In this document: positions 37,308 to 51,569 of the stretch, in pieces
Numbering within the stretch: position 1 is the stretch's first letter
Layout of the letters: each line of letters opens with the position of its first letter
NCBI RefSeq assembly: GCF_902686445.1
Contig: NC_062219.1
Coordinates: forward strand, 105,959,160-106,023,159
Direction: 5' to 3'
Length of the DNA: 64,000 bases
Source: Sciurus carolinensis
Taxonomy: Eukaryota > Chordata > Mammalia > Rodentia > Sciuridae
The notes under the pieces: generated by a model
What the model was told of the DNA's origin: nothing
Databases searched by the model: none
What the model saw: only the letters and a program-made list of their open reading frames with translations
Position numbers and translations under genes: made by a program

Positions 37308-38402
37308 ATCCTCACCAACTTTTATGGTTATTTATATTCTTGATAATTGCCATTCTTACTAGAGTGAGATAAAATCTTAATGCAGTTTTGATTTGCATTG
37401 CCCTGATTCCTAGGGAAGATGAACATTTTTTCATATATTTGTTGGTCATTTGTATATCTTCTTTTGAAAAATATTTGTTTAGTTCATTTGCCTATTTATT
37501 GATTAAAACATTTTGTCATTAAGTTTTATGAATTCTTCATATATTCTATATCTTAATACCCTAGTACAGGAGTAGCTGGAAAATTTTTTCTCCCATTCCG
37601 TGGGTTCTCTCTTCATGCTCTTATTTCCTTTGTTATGCAGGGTATTTTTCATTTCATGCCATTCCTCTTATTGACACTTGCTTTTATTTCTTGAGCTTTA
37701 AGAGTATTGTTAAGGTAGTTTGTGCCTGTATCAATATGTTGGAGTGTTGACCTGTTTTCTTCTAGCAGTTGCAAAGTTTCTGGTCTAATTCCTAGGTCGC
37801 TAATCCACTTTGAGTTAACTTTTGCACAGTGTGAGAGATAGGGATCAAGTTTTACTAGTCTACATATGGATATCTAATTTTCACAGTCCATTTGTTTAAA
37901 AAGTCTATCTTTTCTCCAATATATATTTTTGTCATCTTTGTCAAGGATCAGAGGACTCTCTAAGTTTGTCTCTCTGTGGGTTTGTCTCTGTGTCTTCCAC
38001 TCTATTCCTTAGGTCTTCATGTCTACTTTGATGCTGTTTTTGTTACTATAGACTATAGTGCAATTTGAGATCATGTATTGTGATGTCTCCAGTGTCACTT
38101 TTCTTGCTCAGGACTACAGTAACTATCCTGGATCTTTTATTTTTCCAAATATAATTTTAGGACTCTTTATCCTAATTTTGTGAAAAATGTCAATGGTGTT
38201 TGTATATGGATACTACTGAATCTGTGTAACACTTTTGGTAATATGACCATTTTGACAGCTAATTCTGACTACCCAAGAACATGGGCAGTCTTTTCATCTT
38301 CCAAAGTCTTGGCCAATTTTTTTTTTTCTGTGTTCTATAATTTTCCTTGTAGAAGTCTTTCACCTCCTTGATTATATTCCTTCCCAAGTTGTTTGTTTCA
38401 CT

Positions 38403-38612
38403 CTTTTTGTACCATGGATTGAATCCAGGGGTGTTTGATCATTGAGTCATCTCTTTTTTTATTTTCATTTTTATTTTTTTAATTTGAGGCAGAGTTTTAC
38501 CACATTGTTTAGCATCTTGCTAAGTTGCTGAGACTGACTTTGAACTTGAAATCCTTCTGCTTCAACCTTCCAAACCTCTATAATTACATGCATGAACCAC
38601 TGCAAATGGCTA
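38403..38612 (-). mobile_element. B1-dID-type SINE, antisense, nested in L1
   Basis: 'ttgtaccatggattgaatcc', 'tttaatttgaggcagagttt', 'agcatcttgctaagttgctg' and 'aattacatgcatgaaccact' give ID-like then B1-like order on the reverse strand; well diverged. Confidence 0.85.
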
Positions 38613-39990
38613 GTTTTTGTTTTGTGGAGGTCATTGTGGAAAAAAAAAATAGTTTTCTTGATTTCTTTCTCAAAGGTTCACCATTGGAATATAGGAAAGC
38701 TGTTGGCTTTATATACTGATACTATCTCCTGCTACTTTGTTGGATTTGTCAGCTCTAGGAGTCTTCTGTTTGAGGTGTTTCAGTTTTCTAGATACAGGAT
38801 CATGTTATCTACAAACAGATAATTTGACTTCTTCTTTTCCTTTTTGTATCCCTTTGATTTCTTTCTCTGGTCTAATTGTTCATGCTATGGTTTCAAGGAC
38901 TATGTTGAATAGAAGTAGTGAGAATAAGCATCCTTGTCTTTTTCCTGTTTTTAGAGAAAATGCTTTCAGTTTATCTCCACTCAGTATGACATTGGCCTTG
39001 GGTTTGTCATATATAGCCTTCACAATGTTCAGGTAATTTCCTTAGTTTCTCCAGCATTTTAAACATGGACTGTGCTATATTTTTTCAAAGGCCTTTTTGT
39101 ATCTATTGAGATAATTATAATTTTTGTCCTTGATTCTATTTATGTGGTGAATTGCATTCATTGATTTGCTTTTGTTGGGCAGAATTTACATCCCTGGAAT
39201 GAACCCATTTGATCATCTTCTTAATGTCTTTCTGAATGTGATTTGTTAATATTTTATTAGAGATTATTTTTTTCATTTGAGTTCATCAGGGATATTGGTC
39301 TGTAGTTTTCTTTCTTTGATGTATCTTTATCTGTTTTGGGTATCAGGATGATACTGTATTCAAAAAATTATTGGAAGTGTTCCTTCCCTTCTATTTCATG
39401 TAATGTTTTGAGAAAACTGACATTAGTTCTTCTTTAAAGGTCTGGTAGAACTTGACTGAGAATCTACCTGGTATTAGGATTTTTTTTTTGTTGGAAGGAT
39501 TTTAATTGCTGCTTCAATCTCATTGCTTGATATTGGTCTGTTTAGGTTTTCTATATCTCCCTGGTTCAATGTGGACAATTCACGTGTGTCAAGAAATTTG
39601 CAATTATTCTAGATTTCTGATTGTTTGAAATATAAATTTCAAAATAGTTTCTAAAGATCCTCTGGATTTCATATATGTATGTTTCTGTGGTGATAGCTCC
39701 TTTTCCATGTATACTTTTCATGATTTGGGCCTTCTCCTTTTGATTAGTATGGTCAAGGGTTTCAAAGTAAGAAAACTTTATTGCACTGATCCTTTGTATT
39801 ATTTTTATTCTCTATTTCTTTAATTTTGGTTCTGATGGTAATTATTTTATGTGTTCTACTGATTTTGGAATTAATTTGCCCTTCCTCTTCTAGGGACTTG
39901 ATGTATAGCAGTAGAATAATTATTTGCAATCTTTCTTTTTCTAATGCTGGCACTTAATGCTATAAATTTTCCTTTTAATGTTATGAACAC

Positions 39991-41605
39991 TTAACATTTG
40001 ATATGGGAAGTTAAGGCTAGATATATTTGCTCAAATTTTAATAATTTGAGGTTAAATTTGTACCAAATTATATTTTTAGTTTGTTCATTTCAATTCAAAA
40101 TTTTGGGGAAATGTACAGTTTATGTACTTTATGAAAGTAAGTGGTGCCTCTGACTCCTTCTATACCATACAATGGTGACTGTACCAGGTGAATAAATTCT
40201 GTTTAGTTACAAGACAAAAAAGCAATTTGAGAAGCATGCCTTTATGATGTCAAACCATGATTTTCCTTCTAGATCTAGGAACATCTCATCCATGTAAATG
40301 CTTCAGATCCACTCTCAAGTTCTATTTAAACTTCATATATTAGGTCCATCCATTTGAGGGTATATATTATAGGGTGAAAGGGAAATTTTGTCCCTATCCA
40401 CTGCAGATTCCATAGAACAAACTGGCAGACAGATTAAATAGGAGAAAATATTAAGAAATCTCTTATAGGAAATAGGAAATCTCACAGCAGTAAGGGAAGT
40501 CACAGGAGTGTGGTTACCCATTACCCCAACATAATTCATATTGTGAAATTCTCTTACAATATGCTCTTTTCAGATATTACCATTGTGTTTCTCAAAATTC
40601 ACATTCCACCCTGCAGGAAAGGAAGCATATTCATATATTTCCTAGGTGAAGGAGAAGAAGAAGGAAGAGGAAGTTTATGTCTAAGTAAAATTCAAATAAA
40701 GCCATCACTTTGTCTTTATTTTCCAACTTTAAATAGTTTGCTGACTTACTTAAAATTATATTTGCTAAATATAGAAATCATTTACCTCCCAAAAAACTCT
40801 GAATTTATTAACTGTAAAAATTATCTGTAGTGAAGAAAAGGAAACACCCCTCATACACACTATTCTTCTATTATCTTAATAGCATTCAGAAGCACAGATA
40901 TTATTTGGGAAATTATAAGAAGACTATTTTACATTTTAGTGGACAGAGGCGAGAACTCTTCCTCAGCATGTACACATCTTTCTAAAAAATATAAATGGTC
41001 ATATCATTTTTATAATTTTACTAAATATATAATAAGTATTAACAAATGATTTTGAAGCAGAAACAATACCTAAATGGAGTCTGTTCTTTCACAGTAGTAT
41101 AGTGGTTCTGGGTTTATAATAAAGAAGTTAATGGCATGGGCAGTATTGTCACCCAGCGGTGTGAAATCAGAGTACAGCATGTCCTTATGTTAGAGGAGGT
41201 AGCTAGGTAGACATGAGCTGGAGAGATAGGAAAAGAAAATTCAAGCTCTGCCCCTGAGCAGCACACAACTGGTCATTTCACTGCCCAAGTACTACCTCTC
41301 TTACAGTCAGAAAACTCCTTGTCAATCTGGAAAAAAATGGATAAATTCTGTGTGGGGAAATTTCCAAAAGGGTGAAATTGGTGCAGATGCACTAAGTCTT
41401 GGCAGGAAACCTTAGCAACCACCCTAAATACAGTACACAGGAGGAAGGAGGATCCTGGGTCAAATAAAAGAAAACTCATCATGTGGGAGACTCCAGGCTG
41501 TTTCCTCCCTTAGAAGCAGCCCACTCCACACATCTCAGAGTGTCATTCCCAGTTCACTAAGTAAACACCTCATGTTTTTTCTGTGCCTCCAGGCCGAAAT
41601 ATTTT
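39991..41605. other. Intergenic, nothing recognised
   Basis: AT-rich DNA between the antisense L1 and a MaLR-like LTR. No exon, RNA gene or repeat that I can name. Open frames here are short and have no recognisable similarity. Confidence 0.4.
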
Positions 41606-41960
41606 TGGGGGAATATGTGTCAGTCAGCTTTGCATCCCTGTGACCAAAATACCTGAACAGAACAACTTACAGGAAGGAAAGTTTATTTTGTATCACAGTT
41701 TCAGAGGTATCAGTCCACAAATGACCAACTGCATTGTTCAGGGTCTAAGGTGAGGCAGTAAATCATGGCCAAAGTGTGTGGCAGAGGAAAGCTGTTCACT
41801 TCATGTCAGCCAGGAAGCAGAGAGAAGGAAAGGAATGAAGGGCACAGGAACTTATGGGGGACGCCTCCTAGTCAACTTTCACAGAAAACAATAACCGAGG
41901 AACCCCTCCATCTCCTGACAACCAGCCTGTAACTATAAGCAAGATTTTTCTTCTTTGTTC
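41606..41960 (-). mobile_element. MaLR-like LTR, antisense
   Basis: 'gtcagtcagctttgcatccc', 'tgtgaccaaaatacctgaac' and 'tcacagtttcagaggtatca' are the reverse of the 3' part of the LTR at 35.1-35.5 kb. Its purine-rich body ('gccaggaagcagagagaagg') is typical of this family in rodents. Confidence 0.6.
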
Positions 41961-42794
41961 TCATCTGTAATCCAGAAATAATTATAGAATCAAGTGTATG
42001 GGTATATGGTAATGGGTAAGTAAATTAAAATACTTAAAGCTTAAAAAAATATCAGTTGCTTAGTGCTGTTTTTGTCCAGCTAGTAATAATTTAGTAAATG
42101 GTACGACTCACCATCAGAGAAGTATGGAGAAACAACCATTCACATACACGTTGGTGGACCTACAATTTTTAGAAAACATGCATAAACCCAGTTGTGTAAT
42201 ATCAAGTTAAGTAGCAATTTTATGTAAGAAAACAATGACAGTGGAAGAAAAATAAAAAGTGATGAGCTTTCAGTACTGTAAAGTATTAATATATTTGATG
42301 ATCAAGAAACCCAAACTCTTGCCTGTTTCAAATGAGAACATAAATATTTGTGAACGTGAATACTAGTGAGACATTGTAATTAGTGTAGGTACACCAAAGT
42401 CTAATACATGATCTTTGTAGTTTCACTGGATTGTTTTTCTTCTATAAATCCACTCTTTTCTTCTGAAAGCATATAATAAAAGAAAGTTCTTTAGGTTTCT
42501 ATTGCATCATATCCCTTGGAAGTAATAGAAAATAGAAATTACATTTTGCTTCAAAGATGAAAATTGAGTGATCCTAAATGTGCTTCATAGACCAAAGATC
42601 TCAAAGAAAATGTGAGTCAGATGATGAAATTGTTTAATGTTTCCCAACACTATTCCCATGACCACAGCTTATCATGAGTATTTATAGACCCACAGCACAT
42701 TTATTCATAGTATGAAAAATCCTATACTATATCTCAAAGTCACTGTTGGATGGAGGTAGTGTGATCATGGAACAGATGCCTCCAAACGTGTGTA

Positions 42795-42830
<36 letters not shown>

Positions 42831-43745
42831 TGTGTGCATATATATATTAATCAAGGTCAACAAGACCTGTGGAGCAAATGTAGAAAAAAACAGCAGTTGG
42901 AATCAAAAACTGATTAGGATGTTGGGTCACAGTGGGTAGCAGCAAGACAGAAAAATGGATCTACATCATAAAGAACGATGAAAGAAAACCAAAGTGATGC
43001 CCTGGGCAGACAATACATTCTTAACTTTATTATGAGTACTATCATATAGTACTTTATTATAGTCTGTGGTATGCTATTATATACTGCTATTTTATAATCT
43101 ATGTAGATTCATATGGAGACCAAAATAATGAGATCTTCCAAGGAGTTTAAACTGCAAGTGCCTATAGTAAAGTTAATAATGAATTTTTAAACTATACTCA
43201 AAGCTTAAATATTTGGGGCATGATTGCAAGCATTTTATTTTTCTTAATGTACAAGGGCACTACTGTCCCCTTACTGCCAAAGGAATGGTGATATCAAATC
43301 AGTCCTGGGCTCAAATATGCCAGAGTGTTTAATAATAGTGAGCATGTGGTGCAACTCCTACATTTAGATCAGCCCAGAGGTCTAAATGCTGGCTCCCTCA
43401 TTGCCACACATAATGAAATAGATTTTTCACCAAGGACATCTCTTACATTTATATCTGCTTATTTTTATGGGAGTGAAGTGATAGAGCAGCATACAAATTT
43501 TACTACTGTGAAGCCAACAGTCTCACATCAAATTAAGATAAATTTTCATTCATCTTTTCTTGAATCTAAAATTTAGAATTCATTACCCCTTAAACACAGA
43601 CACCTTTTGGAAAAGTAACTCCACAAGACCACAAGATGGCAGAATATACACACTACATTTAGTAATGCTTTTGGCAGTGTTATCTGGGCTCAACAGAATT
43701 GTCTGGCGTTTTACTTAATATGGTGCCTGATGATTTTGTGTATTG
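41961..43745. other. Intergenic with one (GT)n, otherwise nothing recognised
   Basis: AT-rich, with no supported gene. The only clear element is the (GT)n at 42788-42836. Confidence 0.4.
42788..42836 (+). repeat. (GT)n microsatellite
   Basis: A TG/TATG run with about 17 uninterrupted GT units in its centre. Confidence 0.95.
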
Positions 43746-43950
43746 TTTATTTGTTTGTTTGTTTTTTGTACAGAGGATTGTACCCAGAAGAGCTTTACCA
43801 CTGAGTGACATCCTCATTCCTTTTTATTTTTTGAGATAGGATTGAGACAAGTTGCTGAAAGTCTTCCTAAATATCTGAGACAGATCTCAAACTTGAAATA
43901 CTCCTCCCCAGTCACTAGGATTACAGGCATGAGCCACCGCACCTGATTTA
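43746..43950 (-). mobile_element. B1-dID-type SINE, antisense
   Basis: A T/G-rich tail, then 'gattgtacccagaagagctt', 'tttttgagataggattgaga', 'cactaggattacaggcatga' and 'gccaccgcacctg'. The middle shows indels against the other copies. Confidence 0.85.
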
Positions 43951-44324
43951 ACCCATGAAATTTTGATGAGTAATTTACATAATTGTCTTTGATATATTAA
44001 TAACTCTACACTTATTTTTAAACTTTTGCAAATATTGGAGCTTCTCTACATGTAAAATGAACAAAAATCTTGAATATTATTCAGAGGAGAATTTCTTTTA
44101 AAAATATACATACTTTAAATAAAGCCCAATAATCTCTGAAAGGCATGAAAATTATTTCACACCAGCAAATATCAACAGTATTTAGCTTTCTGGCTTGACA
44201 TTGTGCATTGTGGAAATCACTGTGTCAAATATTTACTGCCTTTTAGGTATGTAGACATTTTCAGAATGCTTAGAATATATTAAGTGATTTTTATTATATG
44301 ACTTTAACTATATAACAGAATCTG

Positions 44325-44446
44325 AGGGGGGTATATTATCCCCACATTACATATGAGGACACTGAAACCCAACAATTTCAGATGACTTCCTCATTGCCAC
44401 ACAGAACGAGCATCTGCTTCTGAAACCAAGGCATCTGCTTCTGAAA
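44325..44446 (-). repeat. Probable MIR, antisense, with short tandem repeat
   Basis: 'tattatccccacattacata', 'tgaggacactgaaacccaac' and 'ttgccacacagaacgagcat' follow the antisense MIR core. 'gcatctgcttctgaaa' occurs twice, 21 bp apart (44410 and 44431). Confidence 0.55.
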
Positions 44447-45289
44447 TTTAGAGGTAATGAAATAAATGGGCCACTAGAGGGAGGAATAATGACATATTTA
44501 AAATATTCTGACAAAACAGCACGTCATTATTTTCTTTTTAATTCCTTCTCATCATTCTATAAGCAAGATTGTTACGTACTTTTAAATAAAATGAAGAGCA
44601 CACAGAGCTGTCTACTGGCCTGTAGTTATTAATCTCCACATGACGCTTGTATTCCAGTATAAAAGCTAGAAGCATGTATACAGAGTCCCACGATCCATAC
44701 CACTCCTTTTCTCTAAAACTTTCTGTGATATTATCATAACAGAGTTCTCATTTTGGTCAAGAGTCAAACTCAAACTCAATTCTTTACTGAACTATATACC
44801 ATTAATCTTCCCCCTCCTCACACTAAAATATTAATATTTTAAACCTAAGTGTGCCATAGTATTTATTTTTATCTGTATCATTTTTTTCTTTTTCCTCTGT
44901 TCTTTTTCCTTGTCTTCCTCTGAAGTAGTTGAATATTTTTGAGAATTTTATTTCAATTTGTTTTCTAAAGTTTATGGGTATATATGAGTATATACCCTTG
45001 TATTATTTTCTTAGTAGTTTCTCTCCTTCTGTCTACATACATGTATATAACATGCACGTACATGTAAGAAATGGAAAAAGCATACATCAGTCTAGTGTTG
45101 TTGATGTTTTAATACTTAAATGTAGTATAGAAAGTTCTCTTCCTTGGAATTCTATTACTTTTAAATTATTTTTCACCCTGTACTTTAAAACTATAATTAT
45201 TTGCTCTATTGACACTAAACACCTCTCTAAAAATTCTTACAAGTTTTCTTTGAACCAAAAAAATTAAGGAACTCAAGAGAAGTATAGTC

Positions 45290-45700
45290 TATTATATTTT
45301 ACCATTATTTTAAAATCTATTTTTAGGCAGTTCTTTCTTTCCTGGGATCCCTAGCCACTTTCTGTTTGGAATTCCTTTTCTTTGTAGAGAACTTCCTTTA
45401 GCCATTATTTTAGGGCAGGTTTGCTAGCATCAAACTGTAGTAGTCTCCCTTCATCTAAGAATGTCTTTTTTTTTTCTTTGTCCTCATTTCTGAAGGATAT
45501 TTTCACTGTGTATAGAATGTTAGGTTGATGGTTTCTTTCATGAAAAAAGAAAAATGTTGCCTTTGTAATTTCAGATGCTAAGCCTCCTGCCATTGAGTTA
45601 ATGTTTCCTTATAATTAATGTCTCACTTTTGCTGCTTTCAGAGCTCTTCTTTGCCATTGTTTTCTAGAAATTGAATTGTGATGTGTTGGGGGCTCTCAAA
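45290..45700 (-). mobile_element. Old L1 fragment, antisense
   Basis: 'ttccctttagccattatttt'-type wording, then 'gggcaggtttgctagcatca', 'tgaaggatattttcactgtg' and 'tgttaggttgatggtttctt' resemble the antisense L1 wording also seen near 27.15-27.3 kb. Boundaries are vague. Confidence 0.6.
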
Positions 45701-48700
45701 TGTACCCCACAGAAACCATGAGTGAGTGGGCAGTTTTTCTGACTGTGCAGGACTAGGATTGAGGAAGTGTTGACCAAAATGTTTCCTGTTCCGTTATTCC
45801 ACATTTTCTCTGTCCTCTACTTCAGAGAGTGTACTATGATTGGTGGTTTTTTTGTTTGTACTTACTGGAGATTGTGAGTGGAGGCTTCAGCTGTGCTAGT
45901 TGTGGGCAGATACAGAAGTCAATTGCCATGTTCTCCCTCAAGGTTCAGTATTTCCAGCACCTCTCTTCTACTTTCGGGAGTCTTCCTATGATTGTTTGTT
46001 GTGAGCAGTGGGACCAAACTCTCAGGTCCAGTGAGGGCAAAGGGGCATTGGAAAATAAGGATTCATAGACACAGATCTTGAAGATTAAGCTGGAATCAGG
46101 TGGAACTCTGCGATCTGATGGAGATGAAAATCTAAAGAGTTACACCAGCAATCTTTTTTTATATATGTTTCATTATCAGGTTAAAGACTATGCAACCATT
46201 ACTCTTTGTATTCAAGAAAGTTACAGAAACTAGGACATCTATGTAGGTTTTCCACAGTTGCAATCCACAGTTGCAAAGTGCAATGTTAGGAGATTTGTGT
46301 AGCTCTCAAGAAAGTCCAAGAAGTGTAAAATACCATAAAGGTCAACCCTTTTAAGCAGTTGAGAAAATACAAAAGTGTGATTATATAGGTTATAAAATTC
46401 ACGGTGCAACTATTAACTTGTTAAAGAAAATGACTGGATACCTGAATTCCTGCATTTTCAGAAACATTTTTAGTTTTCACAATAGATTCGACTAAACTCA
46501 TCTATTCTTCCAGCAAAATAAATGTTCTCAAAAGCCTATTCTTCATTGGTCAAAAAAAAAAAAATCAATGAAAAATTGTTCAGTTCCTGACTATATTATG
46601 AGAACAGAATGTATTTTGTCTTTTCCCTGTCAACAGCATACTTTGGTATTTTGACAATGGAAAGAAAATGAATTGCATTATATTGTGACCAACACCATTT
46701 TGGAAATTTTATTCTTCTAGCATAATATGTGTTTTTTTTTCCCTAAAACAAAGAAAAAAGAATTATATATATAAAAAAGAAAGTCTATTGTTTAAATTTA
46801 CTGTAAGGCAGGCAGGAACTGGAGAAGTGGAGCTGGTGAAACATTGTGGCTGTCTAGCATGAGAGTTCCTTCCTTTCCAGGAGCTATGTGCCTGAGATCA
46901 AGGTCAGAGCTGATGGGACTCTTGCACAGAGACTCCTCATGCAGGGCATTGCTACAGCAGCTAGGCATTCTGTGCCCTTGCACAGAAACATTCCCACAGC
47001 CATGAGGTCATCAGAGACCCCCAATCTCAGTCATTGCTCTCCCATCCTCTGTCACCACTCTCCACAGTTGTTCTTGAGTTATATTTGGTATTTTCTCTTT
47101 TAAGAGAGAGGACCTGAGAGAAATGGGCCCATCTTGCTCACTATCCTCCAAATAGGTCAACTGTTTGAACCTCCTACAGAGGTTCAAAATAGAGGCTTTG
47201 CCTGAATTTGCTCTGGAAATGGATCAATTATCTGCTCTCGAAAAAAGGTAGACTTTGATAATCTTCTGTTTATATGATTTTTTATAAAGCTCCCAATCTC
47301 ATTAGCTGATTAAATCTAGCTACTTAAGTTGGGAGTATCTTCTGGTGGGATGTATGCGATGTTATACACCTTATAATACATGTTATATATTTGGAGATGA
47401 TTTAAGCATGTTTATAAAGGGATGAACCATGATGGTATATGATATGTATAAAACCTTCCAGTGGAAAGAATTTTAGCAAGCAGTTGCTTTCTTCTGAACA
47501 ATGAAGAACTAATTTTCTGAAAGCTTCATTTGTTTTATCTACTTTTATTTATAGTGATTCTTTGTTAACATTTTTTTTTTAAAACATGAATACCTTGCAT
47601 AATGTCTTTGCATCTACCTGGTATGGAATGTTATAATCCAGATTCTATATTGCATAAAAATCAAAAATATTCTTAGAGGAAACTCTCACAGTCTGTGATC
47701 ATTTGTACATTAAGCTCTTTTCTGCTTTCTAGTAACTTTAGGAAAAATTCTAAAACACCAAAGCTAAATGGATTATCATTGATGGTACCCATAGAATAAA
47801 CACAGACAGACGGGATTGGAAAACATAAGGCACAAAGTGGTACAACACCATAGAACAAAAATGGATATCTTTCTTAAAAACAACACCAAGGTATTAGTTT
47901 CTATAAACAATAGCACAACAAGCAGTATGTAAACATAACTGCTTAATGTGTGAACTGCATTGACAGACTTACATATAATTTTGAAACTTTTTAATGTGAA
48001 AAAATGTTCATTGACTATCATTAGTTGCATAATAATCTTCATCTCCCTTAGTACATACCATCTACTTGTTATAAGTTTTAAAACTTTTCCATGAAACTCT
48101 TTACAAATAATGGGCTGATAGAAAATCAGGACCCCCAGATGCAACTGATGCTGACTGATTTTCAATAAAATATTTCCACATCAAAAACTTCTTAAAATCA
48201 TTCTATTTTTTACATTTAGATGAAGTACAATTTTATTTTATTTTTTAAAGTGAATAAAATTACCAAAATACGCTCTACTAAATAATATTTTTTCTTATTG
48301 ATTTGTTTTGCTAATTCTATCTTACATCAAGTTTCTAAATATACATGTATCTGTTCACAACATTTTATTCTGCCCAATGGTCTGTTCAGCTTCTTCCTGG
48401 TCTATGCCTCAACAATATCATTAATTTGACCTAGTGTTTGTCTTACTATCTGATGGGTAAATGGCACTTATTTTATTTTCGTTTTAAAAAACTTCACTAT
48501 TAAATAAATAATTCTTAAATTCATATCTTCACCTTCTAAAAATTCCATCTTACTGGATTTCAGTTGCTATTAGATTACATTTATAGATTACTTGAGGAAA
48601 ACGTCGTTTGTTTTTTTTTAATTTTGAGTGATTCTACCTTTGAACATGGTGTTTGGACTAACTTTTCCCCCAGATTTTCTTTTAGACTCTGTAAGAGAGA

Positions 48701-51220
48701 GAATAGTATATTTTCCTCACCCATCAAAAAAATTGTAGGGAAAACACCTATAATAAAAGTCAGGTTAACAAGAGGCAACAGTATACATTTATTTAAAGTA
48801 AGACATGTGACATGGGAGCCTTTGGAAATGAAACAAAGAAATGGGGAAAACTTGTGTTTTTTTGCTGGGGTTTGATGACAAGTGGACAGTTCTGCAGACG
48901 TATTGGACAGAAGGCAGGATCTAAGGGTAATAAATTGGGAAGAACTTATTGGGACCTGTGTTTGTATTCTTCTCTGAAGTCCTGTTTTCTTCTGAGATCA
49001 GTAATTTCCTTTCCCCTTCATATACAGTGGGCATCGCTCACATGAAGGTTTTCCTATTTAAGAGAATAAGGGCAGGAGAAGATGAGAGTGGTTTTACTGC
49101 TTCTGCTGCTTTCTCGATTACAAACGTGCCATAATCCAAAAATTCTCCATAATAGCCAATGATTTTACTTTGCCTAATTCATCAATATTTTGTAATGTAT
49201 TAAGAATGGAATGAAAATAATTAAGTTTGTTAAATAAAACCTATAAATAAATTGAGAAAGAATACAAAATGTAACAATATTAAAATGTGTATGATATTAG
49301 TTTAAATGTTCAGAAGTGTTTCTAGAAATACTTTTGAAGCAGTTCAAAAAGAAAAGGAGAATAAAGGTTGAAAGGTAAAAATAAATAGCATGACTAATTT
49401 GCAGAAAGAAATGATCATGTAAGACATTTGTATATTTTCCCTATTGAGATTTTTACATAAAACTCATTAGTTAGTTTATATCATTTTTATATAAACTCAT
49501 TAGAGAGTTTTATGCCAGATAAAAAGACTGTCAAACTAAGTAATTTGAATACACAGATATTCATTACTATGAAAGCATTATAAAAATTACTGTCTAGGAC
49601 TACAATAAAAACTAAGCAGTCATCCGTACTTCCTTATACATTGGTATATACTAAGATTTCAGTTCTAGTTTAAATAACTCATTAATCCATTTTTAAATTC
49701 CATTTTTTCAAAATACATCTACCTAGAGTTTGTTATTCAAAGGGAGCCTCTGTTACTTAAATATTCTGACATTTCTGTGAAAACAAATATTTTTATTTCA
49801 TCTTCTCATTTAAATTGTAAGTTATTGGAGTGTAAATATTTTGTTGAAAAAGTAATTTTTAAAATACTTTTAAGCTATTTCTTAATTTTCTTTTACTTGC
49901 CATGTTTATTTTGTTAAGTCAGACATTTCTTAATCTTTTCTCTTGAAAAGGGTATGATTTCTTTTTATAAAAAAAATTAAAATTTTTCTTGGTTTTAATT
50001 GTTTAATTTCACTATTAATGTTCTGGGGCATACATGTGTTTGTTTTAAATTTGACCATTATATATGATGTGATACTGATATTTTTAGAAATCATCTATCA
50101 TTTATGAAAGGTTATCAAAGTTTTCTTTGATATTTTATCTCTTTCATTTATACTTTCACTCCAATTACCTTTCTATGACAAATGTAGGTCATTTCTTTTT
50201 TTTTTTCATTTCCATACTCCCTGACAGTATTCTCATTTTCTCTGTTGGTCACTTTTTTAGTGATTCTAAAGGAGTTTCTTTACCCATATTGCATTCAATT
50301 CTTTAGCTATGTTTATGAACTCCATTTCTTTTAATTATTTATTTTACCATTTAAAATAGTTTTAATATTTCCCAATGGTTAATTCACAAATCCTTATTGA
50401 TCATTCAGATTTGCAGTGTGTTTATTCCTGTAAGGAATTTTATTTGTTACTTTAAAATAGTTCTGCTTCCTTTAGTATATGTTGTCCTATTTGTTGATGT
50501 TTTCTCATACTGCTGGAGCTCCTCAGGTACAGTTTTTTTCAGTCAATATGTTTGTTGATTAGTTTAGTTCAGGCAAGACTGTATATTAGCTTTACTTTTG
50601 TTCTTGGTGTTGGATGAAAAAGAAAGACATAAACTCAATAAGCCCTTTACTTTGTTGTTGACAGCCCCATACTACCTATTCTTTGCTAACAGACAGATAC
50701 TGGCTGAGTGAAACTACTCAGCCAATCTAGTAGCATCTCTTCTTTCTGGTTGGTGACATCCTCTTTAATTGAGACAAGCAAGAGGCTTCCAAATGTGTGT
50801 TTGTCTTTTGATTAGCATTATTTCAGTGTTGCCTCACAATTGGCAAAGAAAGAGAAAAAAAAATGAAACATGCTTCTACGAAACTCTTTATGATTTTGGC
50901 AAAAGTTTCTCTTTCCATCTTTTATTATTTTAAAATTTATTCTGTCTCTTTTTCCTGAGACCACTTTTGCTGAGCTTTGACACCATAATTCCGAACTTCC
51001 CGAGCATTTAACTCTTGATTTTTTTTAAGATGTACCTTTCAAACTGCCACTCCTATTAACACATCTTGATTGCATTCATTGCCCTGATAATAAAACACGG
51101 AAGACAGAGGAAAAAGTGCAACAAAAACCCTGTACAGCAGTCAACCTTTCTACTTGGACTTGAGGTGCAGCTATCTCAGAAAATGCAAGAACTGAACCGT
51201 ACTAGGGTTTGAATCAGAAT
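45701..51220. other. Intergenic, no gene seen
   Basis: 5.5 kb without a supported exon. The 48.7-49.1 kb part has a slightly more ordered, repeat-like composition but was not identified. The 49.9-50.6 kb part is T-rich and may be very old antisense L1. Open frames (the longest is about 129 codons on the - strand near 48 kb) have no recognisable domain. Confidence 0.4.
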
Positions 51221-51229
51221 CCCAGAGTC

Positions 51230-51560
51230 CTTTGTATTGGACAAAAGAAATTTTGGAGCTTTGGTCTTTAATGTCCCACAAAGTCCTGTGTGTTAAAGGT
51301 TTTTCCCAGTCTTATGGCACTATTGAGAGATCATGGAACCTTCAGGATCTAGGGACTAGTGAGAGGAAGTCAAGTTATTGGGACATGCCCTTAAAGGGGA
51401 CATGGAGGTCCCCGTCCTTTTTCTTCCTCTTGTTGTGCTTTCTAACCTCCTGAGGTGAGCAGTTTTGCTCTACCACATTCTCCCACAATAATGCTGTACC
51501 CCACCATAGGCCCCAAAGCAGTGACTCCAACTAACCATGGGTTGACCCTCTTTTTTTAAA
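51230..51560 (+). mobile_element. MaLR-like LTR, sense, 3'-truncated
   Basis: 'taatgtcccacaaagtcctg', 'tatggcactattgagagatc', 'actagtgagaggaagtcaag' and 'aggtgagcagttttgctcta' match a MaLR-type LTR wording common in mammals. The usual 3' end is missing. The 73-codon open frame inside is chance. Confidence 0.65.
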
Positions 51561-51569
51561 AAAATGGAT

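Larger units (their letters stand above)
36451..39990 (-). mobile_element. Antisense L1, 3' half with poly(T) end
   Basis: A T-run at 36451-36462 marks the reverse poly(A), followed by an L1 3' UTR ('atgcttttattagtgccttg'). ORF2 wording continues to about 39.99 kb, for example 'ccctggaatgaacccatttg' and 'ggtctggtagaacttgactg'. It is 5'-truncated, with a nested SINE and a 51-bp tandem duplication. Confidence 0.85.
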